DNA of 64,000 nt from Paratinospora sagittata (taxonomy: Eukaryota; Streptophyta; Magnoliopsida; Ranunculales; Menispermaceae), in assembly GCA_035771175.1 (NCBI GenBank), contig CM069605.1, positions 19,275,788-19,339,787 on the forward strand. The letters run 5' to 3'. Every line of letters begins with the position of its first letter. Positions within the stretch are counted from its first letter, which is position 1. The notes below the pieces were generated by a model. It was given only the letters and a program-made list of their open reading frames with translations. It had not been told where the DNA came from and searched no databases. This document shows positions 1-9,578 of this stretch, in pieces. The position numbers and the translations under genes are program-made.

Positions 1-70
1 ATCGCTAATGAATAATACGAAGGGTACAAAATGTGGGCCCAAAAACCTGCACCCAGTCCTCCCTAATCTC

Positions 71-108
71 CTGTGAAAAACAACGGGGTGAGCTACGTTC
101 TCAGTTGG
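71..108 (-). promoter_or_regulatory. Splice-acceptor-like block in LTR A
   Basis: Read on the minus strand: a CAACTGAG-type word, six bases, TAGCTCACCCC, a T-rich stretch, then TTTTTCACAGG. A pyrimidine tract followed by CAG is the form of a plant 3' splice site. The same block occurs in the 5' LTR (8453-8490) and, with changes, in all six X-family LTRs. Function is inferred only. Confidence 0.45.
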
Positions 109-1074
109 AAAATAGTTCGTGAATATAACAGTTAATAAAGCAAACTTCATAATCGAATATCTTAAATACACATCAGAGCATCATAATCAATCAAATATGT
201 ATGTATGCATGACACCGTCTCGTAATGGTTTGATGACTATTCATCGCTTGAGTTCACGTACAGATGTCCCTTCCCAGGCGTAGCCGGGTTCTCATTGTAC
301 GTCCCTCGTCAAGAACGATGCTCTGGATTCACGTACAGATGTCGCTCCCCAGTACGTCCCTCTCCAGAGAAATATAATGAATAGCTAGCATCGCTCCTAA
401 CTATTCTATGAATCATAAACCACATACGTCCCTAGGTGGTGATATGTATGATGCCAATGCATGAACTGGTCCGGCCTTTACTTAATATTTAGACAGGATT
501 TGGCAACGTCTGGTGATCCTTATCAGGGTCGATATCACGACGTGCAGGTTAGGATGTTCAGTATTACTTGTGTAAGCTGATAGCTTTCTAATAAGACTAA
601 CCAGATCAGTCTCCAGTTGAGAGGTGAGACACGAGGTCTACTTAAATACCAATCGTCTAGAGCAGCACGCTGCCTCCCGTTCCCTATTTAAACTTACTGA
701 GGACAAGACTGAGTCTGATTAAGCCAGATTGACTACAAATCTGGCATAACAACGTTGTAATACGTGAACTCCAAGTATACAGGCATAAGTATGACAGTAT
801 GAACATTATACGCAATAATGTCGTATAAATGAATAGTAGACATAATGATAATTAAAAGTAAACTTTAATAAAATTTATAAGACATGCAAACCTCTGTACC
901 GTTCCCCACCTTCAGATAAGAACTTCTTTCAGAACTGGTGCTTTTCCCTGGACAGAACCGCGTTGCACCGCACAGAGAGTCTCAAAAGACCAAAAACTCA
1001 AAATGAGTGAAAAAGAGAAGAAAAATCACAAGAGGAGGTGATTTGGTGTGAAAAATGAGAAATGGGGAGGGTTC

Positions 1075-1083
1075 CTTATATAG
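1075..1083 (-). promoter_or_regulatory. TATA box of element A 3' LTR
   Basis: Minus-strand CTATATAAG, just downstream of the palindromic GC module (1092-1112). The same position in the 5' LTR reads CTATTTAAG (9478-9486). This is the expected U3 promoter position. Confidence 0.5.
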
Positions 1084-1177
1084 AGAGATTGGTGCCAGAA
1101 CGTTCGGGCAGGTACCCAAAATTTTATTTATTTTTATTTTTATTTTTTATTTTTTTGTGCAATCCTAGGGTATTACA

Positions 1178-1190
1178 CTCTACCCCCCTT
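1178..1190 (-). other. Polypurine tract of element A
   Basis: Minus-strand AAGGGGGGTAGAG directly abuts the LTR start TGTAATACCC. It is the expected primer site for plus-strand DNA synthesis and fixes the inner border of the 3' LTR. Confidence 0.9.
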
Positions 1191-1211
1191 AAAAATATTT
1201 CGCCCTCGAAA

Positions 1212-1731
1212 TCAGTTCAAGTAGTCATGATCGTTATCAGCTTGAGATTCACTGCCGGCGTCATCGTTTGCTAGTTCAGGGTAGGGCCTGTATGGTCCCT
1301 GAATGGCACTGTGGCCGGTGGAATCCTCAACATCATGAAACCATGGAAAGCAAATGGAGTCAGATTCTTCCTCAGAAGATTCCAGCCTTTGCTTAACAGA
1401 TGGTGGTGTAGGGCACTGGTTACATCATTTGAGGGGAGGTAGGTTGAGAGGTGGGATGTTTTTTTCGTGTTGTTGCTCGAATTCGGCCGCCTGGCAATTT
1501 GGGTAGAAGGTCCTGCCAAGATGAGGGCACAGGGTAGTTTTGGGCAAGATTGTTAGGAAAAAGCCATGCACGCTCTGGCGATAAGGATCGTTGTCCGTGT
1601 GGTGATGGAGTTGGTGATGCAAAGTAGTTGTGACTTGACTCCTATTCTTGAGGAGTAGCCACAGGTTGCCAAGGAGGCCACTGCGTGTGTGCATCACTAT
1701 ATCCATTGATATTATTTTCAGACATCTGCAT
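1212..1731 (-). pseudogene. Extra ORF after the chromodomain of element A (unknown function)
   Basis: I do not recognise this protein. A minus-strand reading of about 170 residues starts MQMSENNINGYSD at 1731, is proline- and serine-rich (SPTPSPHGQRSLSPE), and after a frameshift near 1430 ends in an acidic tail (ESSEEESDSICF, then SQADNDHDYLN) at the stop at 1212-1214. It is broken by a stop around residue 28 and by the frameshift. It lies between the chromodomain (ending 1822) and the polypurine tract (1190), about where envelope-like ORFs sit in some Ty3/gypsy elements, but I see no signal peptide or membrane segment. Chromoviruses usually have little or no coding sequence here. It could be chance openness; the biased composition argues mildly against that. 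Confidence 0.4.
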
Positions 1732-1821
1732 AGTTATTCAAGTGAAACGATGTATTAAGATATTGGTAAACAAAGTTTCATCATTTTATTGATAAGTGAA
1801 ATAGTACAAGTTATCACATCA

Positions 1822-2007
1822 TCAATTAGTACTAGAAAACAATTCAGGGTATTTCTGTTTAATTGTTGCTTCTAGTTCCCATGTTGCTTCCTCTACTCCG
1901 TGGTGATCCCAGAGCACTTTCACTAGTGGTATGCTACGTCGCCTTAGTTCTTGAGTTTTTCTATCCAAAATCTGTATCGCTCTCTCCTGATACTTATTTC
2001 CTTTCAA
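1822..2007 (-). pseudogene. Chromodomain at the integrase C terminus, element A
   Basis: The segment IQILDRKTQELRRRSIPLVK followed by VLWDHHGVEEATWELE is the chromodomain core fused to the C terminus of chromoviral integrases, thought to steer integration to heterochromatin. The product ends KYPELFSSTN. It is in a different frame from the upstream integrase (HDVFHVSML, ending 2004), and about 25 residues normally between the two blocks are missing, so the junction is a small deletion plus frameshift. Confidence 0.9.
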
Positions 2008-3060
2008 AGCATGGATACGTGAAAGACGTCATGAACTTTAGACATGGACGACGGAAGCGACAGACGATAAGCAAGTTTTCCAATACGTTCAATGATTAGA
2101 AATGAACCGATATACCGTGGGGAGAGCTTTCCTTTGATCCCAAAGTGTTTGACACCTCTTGTGGGCTGAACTTTTAGAAAAACCAAGTCCCTCTTATCAA
2201 ATTCTAGAGGTTGCCTCCGTTTGTCAGCATAGCTCTTCTGTCGACTTTGTGCAACACGAAGTCGTTCCTTTACTAGTGTGATCGTCTCAGAAGTCTCTTG
2301 AACTAGATAAGGCCCCAACTGCGGTCGATCTGCCATATCTAACCAGCATACCGGAGATCTGCAAGGGCGACCATAGAGAGCCTCGTACGATGCCATGCTG
2401 ATACTAGTTTTGTAGCTGTTGTTGTATGCAAACTCAGCTAAATGTATGTACTTTGCCCATCCGTCATTGAAGTCCAAAATGTAGCGCTGTAACATGTCTT
2501 CTAAGATTTGGATAAGACGCTCTGACTGCCCATCATCTGAGGGTGAAAGGCTGTGCTCATGGTGATCCTAGAGACCATTCGACTTTGCAAGCTTTGCCAA
2601 AACTTGGATGTGAATCGAGGGTCTCGATTAGAGACGATCCTGAGTGGTATGCCATGGAGGCGTACGATCTCTCTTTCATATAGTTTGGCAAGTTTGGCGG
2701 GGTTATCCGTGAATTTTATTGGCAAGAAATGTGCAGACTTTGTAAGTCTATCAATGATAACCCATATAGCATCTTGCCCTTTATTATTTCGAAGCAATGT
2801 CGTAACGAAACCCATTACGATGTTCTCCCATTTCCATTCTCCAATAGGTATCAGCTGGAGAATTCCAAAGGGAAGTCTGCATTCTGCCTTAACTTGCTGG
2901 CAAACGACACATCGAGCAACGAAGTCTGCATTCGCCTTCTTCATTCCAGAAAACCAGAATTGTCGCTTGACATCCTTGTACTTGTCACCCACATGATGCA
3001 TAGCGAACCTCGAACAGTGCATTTCAGTGAGCACTTCTTTGCGAACCTCAGGATCGTTGG
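2004..3060 (-). pseudogene. Integrase (core and GPY/F region), element A
   Basis: The N-terminal zinc-binding region is recognisable (MHCSRFAMH, then ARCVVCQQVKAEC). The catalytic core follows, with the first Asp in IWVIIDRLTKSAHF, the second in IVSNRDPRFTSKFW and the catalytic Glu in DGQSERLIQ. The Glu segment lies in another frame: one base is lost or gained near 2530. The remainder (2495-2004) carries FAYNNSYKTSISMAS and a GPY/F-like stretch (LSPRYIGSFLIIERIG). It would insert the cDNA into host chromatin; here it is inactive through the frameshift. Confidence 0.92.
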
Positions 3061-3191
3061 GTAGACAGACATTTTTTATAGAAAACGGCCCCGTCTTCAG
3101 AGACCGACCCGTGAGGAAGGTCTTGTCCGCTGAACAGAAGTTCTCATTTCTCCATTAACAGAGGATCTTTGGCTTTAGCTGCTGAAATCTT

Positions 3192-3731
3192 TCAGACCAG
3201 CTCAGAGTTGGCTGATAGTTGAGAGAGTCGTGATCTTGCTCCCTTCTCAATCAGTTGTAGGTTAAAATTCTCGATCTCTGTAGCCAACTTCCCCATTTCG
3301 AAGTTAAGAGTGCAAACAACATAAGATTTTCTACTCAGGGAATCAGCCACAATGTCGGCCTTACCGGGATGGTACTGGAGTTGAAAGTCATAATCTTTCA
3401 AGAATTCTAACCATCGTCTTTGGCAGAGGTTTAGGTCTCTCTGGGTGTAGATGTACTTAAGACTCTTGTGATCCGAGAAGACCTCAAACTGTTCACTGTA
3501 TAGGTAATGACGCCATAACTTCAGTGCAAATACGACAGCTGCAAGTTTTAAGTCATGTGTTGGGTAGTTACCCTCATGAATTTTCAGTTGCCTTGAGGCA
3601 TATGCGACACCTTGGCCTACTTGCATTAGTACGGCATCTAAGCCCTGGAGAGAGGTGTCGGTGTATAGTGAAAATCCTAGTGTATTTCTCGGAGTGATGA
3701 GTACCGGTGCCGTCGTGTGGCACTTTTTCAA
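3192..3731 (-). pseudogene. RNase H domain, element A
   Basis: The segment SLYTDTSLQGLDAVLMQ holds the first catalytic Asp; FSDHKSLKYIYTQRDLN and IVADSLSRKS hold later acidic residues. The usual Glu in the HDLELAAVVFALK motif is Lys here (HDLKLAAVVFALK), which would abolish nuclease activity. Upstream it connects in frame with the RT connection region but is separated from it by two in-frame stops, at about 3843-3845 and about 3748-3750. It would degrade the RNA strand of the RNA-DNA hybrid. Confidence 0.92.
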
Positions 3732-3734
3732 TTC

Positions 3735-4209
3735 TTGAAATGATGTTTAACTGGCGGGATTCCAGATGAATCGTACGTCTTTTCGACTGAGCTTTGTCAT
3801 AGGTTCAGCAATCTTTGAGAAGTCCTTGATGAAACGTCTGTATTAGGCAGCCAAGCCAAGAAAACTCCTAATCTGAGTAACAGTGGTAGGATGCTTCCAG
3901 TTTAAAACCGCTTCAATCTTAGAAGGATCAACCTCAATGCCATTGCCTGAAACCATATGGCCTAGGAATTGAACTCGTTTCGCCCAAAATTCGCACTTAC
4001 TCAACTTTGCATATAGCCGGTGGCTTTTCAAGGTCTGGAGGACTATCTTCAGATGTATCTTATGGTCTTCCTCGGTTGAGGAATTTGTCAAGATATCATC
4101 CACAAAAACCACCACAAATCGGTCTAAGTATAACCAGAAGATGCGGTTTATCAAATCCATGAATGCAGCAGGTGCGTTTATTAAACCGAATGGCATGACT
4201 AAGAACTCT
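3735..4209 (-). pseudogene. Reverse transcriptase, C-terminal part only, element A
   Basis: The sequence starts at EFLVMPFG (reading from about 4209) and continues [14 protein letters not shown], which includes the YVDD-type catalytic motif (FVDD). Then come [17 protein letters not shown] and [11 protein letters not shown], followed by a stop where Tyr is expected. The fingers and half of the palm upstream of EFLV are absent: at 4209 the RT abuts an LTR-like filler and then gag. The enzyme would copy genomic RNA into DNA; this copy cannot. Confidence 0.92.
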
Positions 4210-4256
4210 TTCAGAACTGGCGCTTTCCCTAGAGAGAACCGCGTTGCACTGCACAG
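4201..4256 (+). other. LTR-like filler at the gag/RT deletion junction of element A
   Basis: These 56 bp align with 918-975 of the element's own LTR, in the same orientation (AAGAACT, TTTCAGAACTGG, AGAACCGCGTTGCA, GCACAG), with few differences. The first eight bases also belong to the RT codons for EFL, so the right junction has microhomology. On the other side gag ends after KKKSY. A deletion removed zinc knuckle, protease and N-terminal RT, and a piece of LTR sits in the gap. See the finding on this junction. Confidence 0.7.
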
Positions 4257-4281
4257 GGGCTGGGAGGGATGGGTTTTGATT

Positions 4282-5161
4282 CTAATAGGACTTTTTCTTG
4301 TTGCCCTGTTGCGAGCCCTGTTGGGAGAACGTTGCAGGCCGTTTTCCCCTATTTATTCTCTGCTCCTGCACGATCTTTTCTGGTTCAAAGCTCATTGCCT
4401 TGTCAACGACCTCCTTGTAAATCTTGAGATCCAAGACCGACAAGGCTTGTCGAATGTCAGGACGAAGGCCATTATAAAATTTCTCTGTCTTATCTTGCTC
4501 CATTGAGATGGTAGAGAGATAGTAGGCCGATAATTCTTTGAACTTGCCAACACACTCTTTGACTGTCATGCTGCCCTGGTATAGCTTGACGAATTCCTGG
4601 CGCTTTTGCCTCTTCACGGAGCTGGGAAAGTATTCATCAATAAACATTGACTCGAATTGTTGCCAAGTCATGTCTGTAGTGTTAACCCTTGGGTCCTCTT
4701 TTACTTTTATCCACCATGTGTTTGCTCCACCAATAAGTTGGTAGGTCGCAAGTGGAATCTTTCGAATCTCATCGACTCCCATTACATCGAGAGCCTTATT
4801 CGACTCATCCAGCCTTTTTTGTACTTCGTCGGCATCAATGGTGCCAGCAAAACTAAGAGGTTGTAGCTTCTTGTACTTCGTAATCTGGTCGGTTTGAGTG
4901 TTCGACCCAGATCTCACAGGTGCCTGCATAGTGGCAACCTGATTGGCCGCAGTCTCACGAACGGTAATCTGAACTGCCTTCCATACTCGAAGGCATCGCA
5001 AAGGGTGTGGGTTGAGGTGGCACTGCCTGCTCAGACGTCGTGGTAGTGTCGGGTGTGGCCTGTGTTGTCGTAGGAGGCGGCGGTTCCTGGTTCTGTATCT
5101 CAGGAGGTGCCTCCTCTGCTGGACGGACAGTACGTGGCCTTCCTCTCTTCCTGGTTTGCAT
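4282..5161 (-). pseudogene. gag, element A (lacks zinc knuckle)
   Basis: The likely start is 5161 (MQTRKRGRPRTVR), with a proline/threonine-rich N terminus typical of chromovirus gag. A frameshift near 4970 moves into the frame carrying the capsid-like region: DEVQKRLDESNKALDVM, NTWWIKVKEDPRVNTTDMTW, FIDEYFPSSVKRQKRQEF and GLRPDIRQALSVLDLKIYK. It ends in [13 protein letters not shown] at 4282, before the CCHC knuckle that would bind RNA. Gag would form the particle that packages the element RNA. The missing knuckle and the fusion to an LTR fragment come from the internal deletion. Confidence 0.9.
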
Positions 5162-5175
5162 TTTCTCACTGGCAA

Positions 5176-5947
5176 GGAGAAAATAAAAACATGGTTTAGA
5201 AAATTGTAGCCAAGTATAATGTTATGGCATTCTCAGAAACAATTTCGAGAGTACTGCAATAAAAATTGCCTATTTTTCTAAGTATAGTGTAAGGTTTTTG
5301 TTGAGGAATCAAAGAATCTTATGTGTCTCGTATGTTTGGCCATGGTGTAAAAACAAGGTTATAATGTTTATATAATAATAAGTATAAAAATTTGCAAGTA
5401 TTTCAAATATTTTGGTTCTGATTTTTTTGAACATACATATCTATTTCCTTGAAAATCCATACGAGTCATAAAAATTCTAAGATTTACCTCAGTAAATATC
5501 CTGATCTAACGTTCTATCGCAATCTTAAGTATTCAAACCCTTTTGCTTAGTCTTTTCGATTATTAACCAAATTCGTGTGTCCCATACCACATGAATTTAG
5601 TAATAAGGGTGTCAACTAAGTTAAGTTGTATGAACACAGTCTCTATAAAACATCGGCTAAATAGTAGTTCACTAATAGTATCGTCTAAGTTTACTCGTCC
5701 CATACCGTGTAAACTAATGATAATGTTAGTAATGCGACTTTCTCCAAATGTTTCTTTTCACACAAGGTCGTGGGTTTTCTTACTTCCACATTTTATTTAG
5801 TATCTTCCAATTTTGTTGTGTCCCATACCCCTCCAAAGTTAGTGATACAAAAGAAAGGATGGTTGTAAGTCGGCCCACCAAAGATAGTCTTAAACAAAAC
5901 ATTTCATTCATATATAAAATAATTTTTTTACAATGCCAATGATCATT
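5176..5947. other. Non-coding spacer between extra ORF and gag, element A
   Basis: About 770 bp, AT-rich, no coherent reading frame on either strand. It contains three degenerate copies of a block beginning GTCCCATACC, near 5578, 5697 and 5819, so the period is about 120 bp. Nothing else recognised. Confidence 0.6.
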
Positions 5948-7514
5948 CTAATTTTCCTGCCTCCTACTACTCCTATTAGACCTCCTGCTAGGTACCGAAA
6001 GACAACTAGAAGAAGGTTGAGAATTTGATCGTTGTTCTTCGACGTTTTGCATACGTTTTAACAAGGTATTTTGAGTCTCTTTTATCTCAGCAATACTAGC
6101 TACTATCACATTTAATTGCTCGAATGGATTAGTAAATTGCCCCTTGACTGTCCCATAGTTGGAGGGAAGGCCGTAGGCATTGGTGGAAAGTATTGGTCGT
6201 ACGGTTGACTCATAGGTGTGGGGGAGTAGTTTGGACTGTACGGGAATGCTCTAATTGGAACCCCTTGGAAATTTGGATATGCTTGGGTTGAAAAGTCTTG
6301 AAACAATGGGCTCATTGGGATGTCCTGTCTTCCATAATTTGATGCCGCAAAATTTTGTTGTTGTTGGTTCGCAGGAACTTGTGGAACTGGCTGATACGGT
6401 ACTTCAAGAGTTGGAAACCTTTGGTACATAGTATTGCGTTGAGTTGGCATGTTCCAGGAAGGTGGATTTGCTAGAACTTTTTGTCTATTCTGATTTGGTT
6501 GAGGTTGATTTAGGTTGGCAAATAAATCTTCCTCAGTGAACAACTTTTCGGGTGGATCATTATTCGAGGCAGGGTCTGATGTAGGATTCTGGTTTGGCTC
6601 ATTATTTGGTACCTCCCTAACAGGGATCTTGCGTCGACTTTTTTGGTAACAACGTCCATGTTCATTTCTAATTCTTTCGCCATTAAAAGTCGCGTCAAAT
6701 ACTTCCTCGTCAGCTACCCCTCCACTTGTGACATATGTCCTGAAGATAGAAGATGAGGTAACCCCTCAGTAATCTGCTTCGAAGACTCATCAAAAGTGTT
6801 GGCGTTTGCCTCGTATTGCTTCCTCATGATCAAAACTCCGTAGCCTAGGAGATCCTTTCTTAAAGGGTTTTGAATCACCCTCAATATTTGTTGGATGATG
6901 ATGTGTGGTAGGAAGACCTTAATTTTCTTCTCTATGCAGTATAACACAAGGAGTTGAGCCCTTGACATAGTGCCTTTAGTTCCCCTTTCTGGCAAGATGT
7001 TGCCGAATACGATCTTTCCAAGACCGGCAAGAGATGGTTTAATGAGATTGTTTGGAAGGTTGGTGTACGTTGATTGGGTGTACGGCTCTTTGGCAAGAGA
7101 GTTGGACAATTGTTCGTTGGACTCTGCGATCGCTGCAACTGTCTGGGGTTCGTGTGGATCGATGATTCTATCTTCAATTGGAATCTCCATAAGTTGCACA
7201 ATAATTTCGACGTTGATAGAAATCTTTGTTCCCCTGACTGTTGTCTCCAAAATAGGGATGATCTCATCTTCTTAAAGTCCTATGCAATACATGGCTTCGT
7301 AGAAGGATTTTATCAGGTTGTAGGAGACGTGACCCTCAACTTTTGTTATGTTCAACCACCCCAGTGTTGCGAGTTTTTCGTGAAGGATCGGACGAAGGCG
7401 GAGATCTCTATTGTTGATACTCCTCATAGTCATAACCTCTCTTGTGGACAATTCCTTGAGTCTGGTGGGAATTGGTTCCCGACTAGTGGAAGTCGCTCCT
7501 TCACTTGAGGTCAT
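5948..7514 (-). pseudogene. Extra ORF upstream of gag in element A, plant transposon-like domain
   Basis: About 520 codons on the same strand as gag, starting MTSSEGATSTSREP (7514). Residues about 40-260 resemble the domain annotated in plants as a putative plant transposon protein: WLNITKVEGHVSYNLIKSFY, TTVRGTKISINVEIIVQLM, MSRAQLLVLYCIEKKIKVFL, LLGYGVLIMRK. A Gln/Pro/Tyr-rich stretch follows (NLNQPQPNQNRQK, TPMSQPYDQYFPP), then a predicted coiled coil (LNVIVASIAEIKETQ, LLKRMQNVEEQ) and a Ser/Arg-rich tail ending at 5948. One in-frame stop (7272-7274) and frameshifts near 6650 and 6140 break it. Ogre-type elements carry an extra ORF in this position; I do not know of it as usual in Tekay elements. 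The domain assignment is from memory of family patterns. Confidence 0.55.
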
Positions 7515-7559
7515 TCTTTTGCTGAAAGGAAAATATATTTGTGAAAGACACAAAATATG

Positions 7560-8190
7560 TTCCTAACATTTTTAAGATTTATGCTTTGTCCGTTAGACAA
7601 TATTTTCTATTTTTCTCTTGATGTTTATGCCATCATTTAATCCAAATTCTCCACTAGCAATATGATTTATATATCTTATATATTCATAGATATATAGATA
7701 TACATATTTAATCATAACTATATAGATAGTTTTCATAAATCATAACTATATATATATATATATATTTGAATCGAAACTATATAAAAACTATATAGTTTTC
7801 TAGATATATATTTAATATAAATCTCAACTATGTATAATTCACATATATATATATATGGTTCTAGAGATAGATATATATATATCTAATAAAAATTTTTCAT
7901 CCAAAATCTTCCATTAGCAATATGGTATATATATGTCTCATATATACATAGATATATGGATATATATATATTTAATCATAACTATATATATGTAGTTTTC
8001 ATAAATCATAACTATATATATTTAAATCTAAACTATATAAAAAACTTATATAGTTTTCTAAATATATATTTAATATAAATCTCAACTATATATGATTCAT
8101 ATATATATATATATATATAGTTCTAGAGATATTTTATATCTAGTAAATAATTTATTCCCTTGGTGGACTTGGGCGGGTCATGGACCGTAC
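7560..8190. repeat. AT-rich leader with a 260-bp tandem duplication, element A
   Basis: Non-coding leader between the primer site and the extra ORF. Segment 7641-7900 is repeated at 7901-8150 (both begin TCCAAA-TCTTCCA-TAGCAATATG and end near TTCTAGAGATA). Both units are dominated by TATA/ATAT runs around repeated ATCATAACTATATA and TAGTTTTC words. No ORF seen. Confidence 0.8.
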
Positions 8191-8191
8191 T

Positions 8192-8202
8192 CTCTGATAC
8201 CA
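8192..8202 (-). other. Primer binding site (initiator tRNA-Met), element A
   Basis: Minus-strand TGGTATCAGAG matches the complement of the 3' end of initiator tRNA-Met, the usual chromovirus primer. It lies five bases inside the LTR edge at 8208 and proves the minus-strand orientation. Confidence 0.93.
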
Positions 8203-8452
8203 TTAAATGTCACACCCCGCCCGGACGTGCCTAAACCAGCGGTACACTAAAGGACGGGGCGCGTATTTTGAATTATCACAGTGGCAGCAGATTACGTAGC
8301 GGAAATACAATACAGTAAAAGTCTGATTTCAATTTCAGAATATAATTGTACATGAATATAGTCAAGCGAACATTCTCCCTAACATCCCCAATGAATAATA
8401 CGAAGGGTGCAAAATGTGGGCCCAAAAACCTACACCCAGTCCACCCTAATCT

Positions 8453-8490
8453 CTGTGAAAAACAACGGCTTGAGCTACACGCTTAGTGGG
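8453..8490 (-). promoter_or_regulatory. Splice-acceptor-like block in 5' LTR A
   Basis: Minus strand reads CCCACTAAGC, then TAGCTCAAGCC, then GTTGTTTTTCACAG. It is the counterpart of the block at 71-108. Only the pattern is seen; splicing is inferred. Confidence 0.45.
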
Positions 8491-9477
8491 AAAATAGTTT
8501 GTGAATATAACAGTTAATAAAGCAAACTTCATAATCGAATATCTTAAATACACATCAGAGCATCATAAGCAATCAAATATGTATGTATGCATGGCACCGT
8601 CTCGTAATGGTTTGATGATTGTTCATCACTTGAGTTCACGTACAGATGTCCCTCCCCAGGCGTAGCCAGGTTCTCATTGTACATCCCTCCTCAAGAACGA
8701 TGCTCTAGATTAACGTACATATGTCCCTCCCCAGGAATTCAACTGGGTTCTCATTGTACGTCCCTCTCCAGAGAAATATAATAAATAGCGAGCATCGCTC
8801 CTAACTATTCTATGAATGATAAACCACATACGTCCCTAGGTTGTGATATGTATGATGCCAATGCATGAACTGGTTCGGTCCTTACTTAATATTTAGACAG
8901 GATTTGGCAACGTCTGGTGATCCTTATCAGGGTCGGTATCACGACGTGCAGGTTAGGACGTTCAGTATTACTTGTGTAAGTTGATAGCTTTTCAATAAGA
9001 CTAACCGGATCAGTCTCTAGTTGGGAGGTGAGACACGAGGTCTACTTAAATACCAATCGTCTAGAGCAGCACACTGCCTCCCGTTCACTAGTTAAAGTTA
9101 CTGAGGACAAGACTGAGTCTGATTGAGCCAGATTGACTACAAATCCGGCATAACAACATTGTAATACATGAACTCCAAGTATACAGGCATAAGTATGATA
9201 GTATGAACATTATACGCAATAATGTCGTGTAAATGAATAGTAAACATAATGATAAATGAAAGTAAACTTTAATAAAAGTTATAAGACACGCAAACCTATG
9301 TATCGTTCCCCACCTTCAGATAAGAACTTCTTTTAGAGCTTGCTCTTTCTCCCGGACAGAACAACGTTGCACTGCACCGAGAGTCTCGAAAGACCAAAAA
9401 CTCAAAATGAGTGAAAAGAGAAGAAAAATCACAAGAGGAGGTGATTTGGTGTGAGAAATGAGAAATGGGGAGGGTTC

Positions 9478-9486
9478 CTTAAATAG
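9478..9486 (-). promoter_or_regulatory. TATA-like box of element A 5' LTR
   Basis: Minus-strand CTATTTAAG at the position that reads CTATATAAG in the other LTR. It lies seven bases beyond the GC-rich palindromic repeat array. Confidence 0.5.
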
Positions 9487-9492
9487 AGAGAT

Positions 9493-9578
9493 TGGCGCCT
9501 GAAAGTTCGGGTGTTGCGCCTGAACGTTTGGGCATGCGCCTGAACGTTCGGCCATGCGACTGAACGTTCGGGCAGGTA
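9493..9578. repeat. Four-unit palindromic GC-rich minisatellite in LTR A
   Basis: Four units of about 21 bp, consensus GCGCCTGAACGTTCGGGCAT, each centred on the palindrome AACGTT and nearly palindromic over 14 bp. The other LTR has a single unit (about 1092-1112). Confidence 0.85.

Larger units (their letters stand above)
1..1177 (-). repeat. Element A 3' LTR (partial)
   Basis: Matches 8208-9641 over almost its whole length and ends at the same TATTACA (1171-1177), which on the minus strand is the LTR start TGTAATACCC. It lacks roughly the last 190 bp of the LTR because the window begins inside it. Compared with the other copy it misses about 25 bp near position 342 and has one instead of four copies of a GC-rich palindromic module near 1092-1112. 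The many substitutions between the two LTRs suggest an old insertion. Confidence 0.9.

Noticed and set aside
2553..3064. Plus-strand ORFs of 147 and 111 aa
   Set aside because: Antisense to the integrase of element A; the minus strand has clear integrase motifs.
4141..4506. Plus-strand ORF of 121 aa
   Set aside because: Antisense shadow of RT, the LTR filler and gag of element A.
6970..7508. Plus-strand ORFs of 101 and 144 aa
   Set aside because: Antisense to the extra ORF of element A, whose minus-strand reading is coherent across breaks.
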